A program made the position numbers and the translations under genes. From Acidobacteriota bacterium (GTDB taxonomy: Bacteria > Acidobacteriota > Terriglobia > UBA7540), in contig CADDZC010000029.1 of NCBI GenBank assembly GCA_902812365.1, positions 1-43,641 on the forward strand: a DNA stretch of 43,641 nucleotides, in the 5' to 3' direction. Below the pieces are notes generated by a model. The model searched no databases and had not been told where the DNA came from. It worked only from the letters and a program-made list of their open reading frames with translations. Below, piece by piece: positions 41,042 through 43,641 of the stretch; position 1 is the stretch's first letter, and each line of letters begins with the position of its first letter.

Positions 41042-41734
41042 ATGCGCCGTTACCGATATCTCGACGCGCTGGTGGTCGCCTTCGTGGTGCTGCTGCTCGT
41101 GTCGAATCTGGTGGCTCAGAAGATTTGCCGCGTGGGCCCTTTCAAACTCAGCGCCTCAGAGCTGTTGTTCCCGATCACGTACATCTTCGGGGACGTCTTC
41201 ACGGAGGTCTACGGCTACGCGGCGTCGCGGCGCGCCATCTGGATGGGCTTTTTCGCCATGGCGCTGCTCACGGGCGTGGGAGGCCTGGCGGTGGCGCTGC
41301 CGCCGGACCCGGAATGGCATGACCAGGCGGCCCTCGAGCGAGTCTTCAGTTTTGTGCCGCGCATGTTGGTCGCCAGCCTGGTGGCCTACTGGGCCGGCGA
41401 GTTCGCCAACTGCTACACCCTGGCCAAACTTAAGCTGTTGACCCGGGGGCGATGGCTCTGGACGCGCACCATCGGCTCGACCATCGTCGGACAGGCCGTC
41501 GATACCACGCTCGTCACCGGCCTCGCCTTCTGGGGGCGAGCCTCCTGGACGACCATCGGCCAGCTCTTGCTGTGGTCCTACACCCTCAAAGTCGCCTACG
41601 AAACCCTGGCCACTCCGCTGACCTATCTCGTGGTCGGCGAGCTCAAACGCGCCGAGAACTCCGACGCCTGGGATCAGGACGAAGACTTCAGCCCCTTCAT
41701 CTTCAATGCGCGGACGGTGCCGGCCCCGCCGTAG
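41042..41734 (+). CDS. Queuosine precursor transporter (YhhQ/VUT-1 family)
   Basis: 230 residues with about six membrane segments. Family motifs are LLLVSNLVAQKICRVGPFKLSASELLFPITYIFGDVFTEVYGYAASRRAIWMGF, then the VASLVAYWAGEFANCYTLAKLK helix and the TIGSTIVGQAVDTTLV segment with its conserved Gln and Asp. YhhQ-type proteins take up the queuosine precursors preQ0 and preQ1 for tRNA modification. A GGGAAG ribosome-binding site precedes the ATG. No queuosine biosynthesis gene lies in the window, which is normal for a salvage carrier. Confidence 0.9.
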   Translation: MRRYRYLDALVVAFVVLLLVSNLVAQKICRVGPFKLSASELLFPITYIFGDVFTEVYGYAASRRAIWMGFFAMALLTGVGGLAVALPPDPEWHDQAALERVFSFVPRMLVASLVAYWAGEFANCYTLAKLKLLTRGRWLWTRTIGSTIVGQAVDTTLVTGLAFWGRASWTTIGQLLLWSYTLKVAYETLATPLTYLVVGELKRAENSDAWDQDEDFSPFIFNARTVPAPP

Positions 41735-41750
41735 CGCCGGGACGAAGCGG

Positions 41751-42920
41751 TTATCGGTAGGCCGCGATCCCCGTCACCCGCTCGCCGATGATCAAGGTGT
41801 GGATGTTGTGCGTGCCCTCGTAGGTGGACACCGACTCGAGGTTGCACAGGTGGCGGAAGATCGGATACTCGTCAGCGACGCCGTTCGCCCCCAGCATGTC
41901 GCGCGCCGCCCGCGCCACCTCGAGGGCCATCCGGACGTTGTTGCGCTTGAGCATCGAGACATGCGCGAAGTCGGCGCGGCCGCTGTCCTTGAGGCGGCCG
42001 ACGTGGTGCGCCAACAGCTGCGCTTTGGTGATCTCGGTAATCATGTCGGCCAGCTTCTCCTGAATCAACTGATGGCTGGCGATCGGCCGATCGTCAAACT
42101 GCTTGCGCGCCTTGGCATACTCGAGCGCCTCGTGGTAACAGGCCATGGCCGCGCCAATGGCTCCCCAGCCGATCCCGTAACGCGCCTGCGTCAGGCACGA
42201 CAGCGGTCCCCTCAGGCCGCGAACGCGAGGGAGCATCGCCTCGGCCCCCACCCGCACCTCCTGCAACGAGAGGATGCTCGTCACCGAAGCCCGCAGCGAC
42301 CATTTCCCCTTGATGTCCCGCGCGGCGAAGCCCGGCAAGCCTTTTTCGACCAAAAACCCGCGAATGCCGTCGTCGGCGCGAGCCCACACCAGCGCCACGT
42401 CGGCAATCGAGCCCGACGTAATCCAGGCCTTCTCGCCGGTCAGAACGTACTCCCCCCCGTCCTTCACCGCGCGCGTCCTCATGCCGGCCGGATTCGAGCC
42501 AAAATCGGGTTCCGTTAGCCCAAAGCAGCCGATCGCCCGGCCCTGCTGGAGCGCCGGCAGCCACCGCTGCTTCTGGGCCTCTGAACCATACTCGTAGATC
42601 GGATACATCACCAGCGCGCCCTGCACGGAAACGAAGCTGCGCAGGGCGCTGTCGCCCCGCTCAAGCTCCTGCATCATGAGCCCGTACTGGACGTTGTTCA
42701 TCCCCGCGCAGCCGTAACCGCGCAGGTTGGCCCCGAAAAAGCCCAGCTCCGCCATCACCGGCACCAGATGGGCGGGGAAATGCGCCTCGCGGTTCCACGC
42801 CTCGACGTGCGGCAGCACCTCGCGGTCGACGAAGTCGCGCACCGTGCGGCGCACCAGCTTCTCCTCATCGCTCCATAGCGAATCGATTTCCAGGTAGTCG
42901 ACGCCACGAAACGGAAACAT
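41751..42920 (-). CDS. Acyl-CoA dehydrogenase, glutaryl-CoA dehydrogenase-like
   Basis: The ATG at 42920 has a GGCGAGG site; an in-frame TTG lies 6 codons upstream. The 389-residue protein has the three-part acyl-CoA dehydrogenase layout: N-terminal helices (DEEKLVRRTVRDFVDREVLP), a middle beta domain with IGCFGLTEPDFGSNPAGM and EKAWITSG, and a C-terminal helix bundle with FDDRPIASHQLIQEKLADM. The catalytic glutamate is Glu368 in YEGTHNIHTLIIG. This motif and MLGANGVADEYP resemble glutaryl-CoA dehydrogenase, which oxidatively decarboxylates glutaryl-CoA in Lys/Trp breakdown. Its stop lies 16 bp from the convergent transporter stop. Confidence 0.92.
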   Translation of the reverse strand: MFPFRGVDYLEIDSLWSDEEKLVRRTVRDFVDREVLPHVEAWNREAHFPAHLVPVMAELGFFGANLRGYGCAGMNNVQYGLMMQELERGDSALRSFVSVQGALVMYPIYEYGSEAQKQRWLPALQQGRAIGCFGLTEPDFGSNPAGMRTRAVKDGGEYVLTGEKAWITSGSIADVALVWARADDGIRGFLVEKGLPGFAARDIKGKWSLRASVTSILSLQEVRVGAEAMLPRVRGLRGPLSCLTQARYGIGWGAIGAAMACYHEALEYAKARKQFDDRPIASHQLIQEKLADMITEITKAQLLAHHVGRLKDSGRADFAHVSMLKRNNVRMALEVARAARDMLGANGVADEYPIFRHLCNLESVSTYEGTHNIHTLIIGERVTGIAAYR

Positions 42921-42979
42921 CTTCGGCCTCGCCGGCAATGATGCCCCGATTGTACCACCGCCGCCCGGCCCCCGCGCCG

Positions 42980-43641
42980 CTACCGCTTCGCCAGCTCCCG
43001 GTATGCGGCCGCCGCGATCTCGCCGAGCGCCTGGCCGACGATCCGCGTGGCGGCGTCATCCTCCTGCGGCACGGCCACGCGATTGGCGTAAACGGCGAAG
43101 GCGAAATGCCGGCCCGCCGGGGTGGTGAAATATCCCGCCAGGCCCTTGCCCGTCACCAGGAGGTCCCGGTTGAGGGCATTGTAGGCGGTATAGGTTCCCG
43201 TCTTGGCGAAGACGTGGCCGGCGGCGGGCGAGCCCGCCTGGATGTTCCACAGCGTGCCGTCGATGCCCAGGATGGGGAGGGCGCGGAAGACGAGCGGGAA
43301 ATACCGTTGCCTCCATATGTAGGCTAGATATTGGACCATGAAGTCGGGAGTGAAACCGGCCGCCTCGCTGCCCCCAGCTCCGTCGCTCTGCGAAGACCCG
43401 CTCAAGTCCAGCCCCGCCCCAGCCAGCCAGTTGTGCTCGAGGTCGAAGCCCGCCTGTTCGGCCTCGGCCCGCCGATGGCCGATCACCGCCCCGAGCAGGT
43501 ACGGCATGACGCTGGCGTGCAAATTCTGGCTCACCTTGAGCGTCACCTTGACGTCTTCGGCCAGCGGCGGCGAAACATGCTCGGCCACCAGGTCCTGCGG
43601 CCCGTAGACGGCCGGAGCCCCTTCCGCCCCCTCCCCCGGCG
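42980..43641 (-). CDS. PBP4-type D-alanyl-D-alanine carboxypeptidase (5' truncated)
   Basis: The frame runs off the right edge of the window, so only the C-terminal part of about 220 residues is visible. It has the S13-family second motif SQN (KVSQNLHASVMPYLLG), the DGAGGSEAAGFTPDFMVQYLAY region, the GTLWN...AGHVFAKTGT segment with the KTG motif, and GYFTTPAGRHFAFAVYANR. The SxxK nucleophile motif is outside. Such periplasmic penicillin-binding proteins trim or cleave peptidoglycan cross-links. The neighbouring acyl-CoA dehydrogenase gene begins 59 bp further along in the same direction. Confidence 0.9.
   Translation of the reverse strand, partial: PGEGAEGAPAVYGPQDLVAEHVSPPLAEDVKVTLKVSQNLHASVMPYLLGAVIGHRRAEAEQAGFDLEHNWLAGAGLDLSGSSQSDGAGGSEAAGFTPDFMVQYLAYIWRQRYFPLVFRALPILGIDGTLWNIQAGSPAAGHVFAKTGTYTAYNALNRDLLVTGKGLAGYFTTPAGRHFAFAVYANRVAVPQEDDAATRIVGQALGEIAAAAYRELAKR

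Overview
The window is a GC-rich bacterial chromosome segment with no insertion sequence, phage gene, CRISPR array or rRNA. It suggests a Gram-negative (diderm) member of the Acidobacteriota. Two secreted VWA proteins have the architecture of the acidobacterial VWFA-related family. An outer membrane is implied by LpxB, an RfaE2-type nucleotidyltransferase, a SurA-type chaperone and a TolC/RND/MFP pump. TAT-exported TIM-barrel sugar isomerases are also common in soil acidobacteria. The phylum call is inference; no 16S or marker tree was available.

Layout. 1-807: end of rmuC. 808-1182: a compact minus-strand transcription unit with a near-consensus promoter, an 11-codon Lys/Ala-rich ORF and a perfect-palindrome terminator. 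1183-3222: two convergent VWA proteins. 3223-6320: dnaA and dnaN in AT-richer DNA, with a perfect DnaA box just after dnaN, so the replication origin is probably near. 6320-7363: secreted beta-propeller. 7364-8210: noncoding gap with a rho-independent terminator and a tRNA-like relic. 8211-10853: MurJ/MviN-type flippase and GT4 glycosyltransferase. 10854-11700: gap with possibly decayed coding sequence. 11701-14658: HtrA protease, alpha/beta hydrolase and, convergent, a DUF4337-like membrane protein.

14799-18011 is secA (minus), carrying a large insertion in its second nucleotide-binding domain; rsmI diverges from it. From 28202 down to 19129 runs a long minus-strand row: lpxB, rfaE2-like, mfd, surA-like, blaI-like, fabZ-like, dusB, PilZ. 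Two ATGA overlaps couple surA-blaI-fabZ. The row combines envelope biogenesis, repair, tRNA modification and a possible regulator.

28494-40386 is an accessory metabolic stretch: a zinc alcohol dehydrogenase, two TAT-exported xylose-isomerase/Hyi-like proteins, an RraA-like protein and an ACS-type MFS carrier (a plausible sugar or sugar-acid catabolic set), interrupted by a tightly coupled MFP-RND-TolC operon. 40501-43641 holds a TPR protein, a queuosine-precursor transporter, a glutaryl-CoA-dehydrogenase-like enzyme and the C-terminal part of a PBP4-type D-Ala-D-Ala carboxypeptidase.

Most genes are conventional. No clearly new multi-gene system was found. The least explained elements are the 828-1019 micro-transcription unit, the SecA insertion, the FabZ-like protein lacking its catalytic histidine, the RND permease lacking canonical proton-relay residues, and the two roughly 850-bp gaps.
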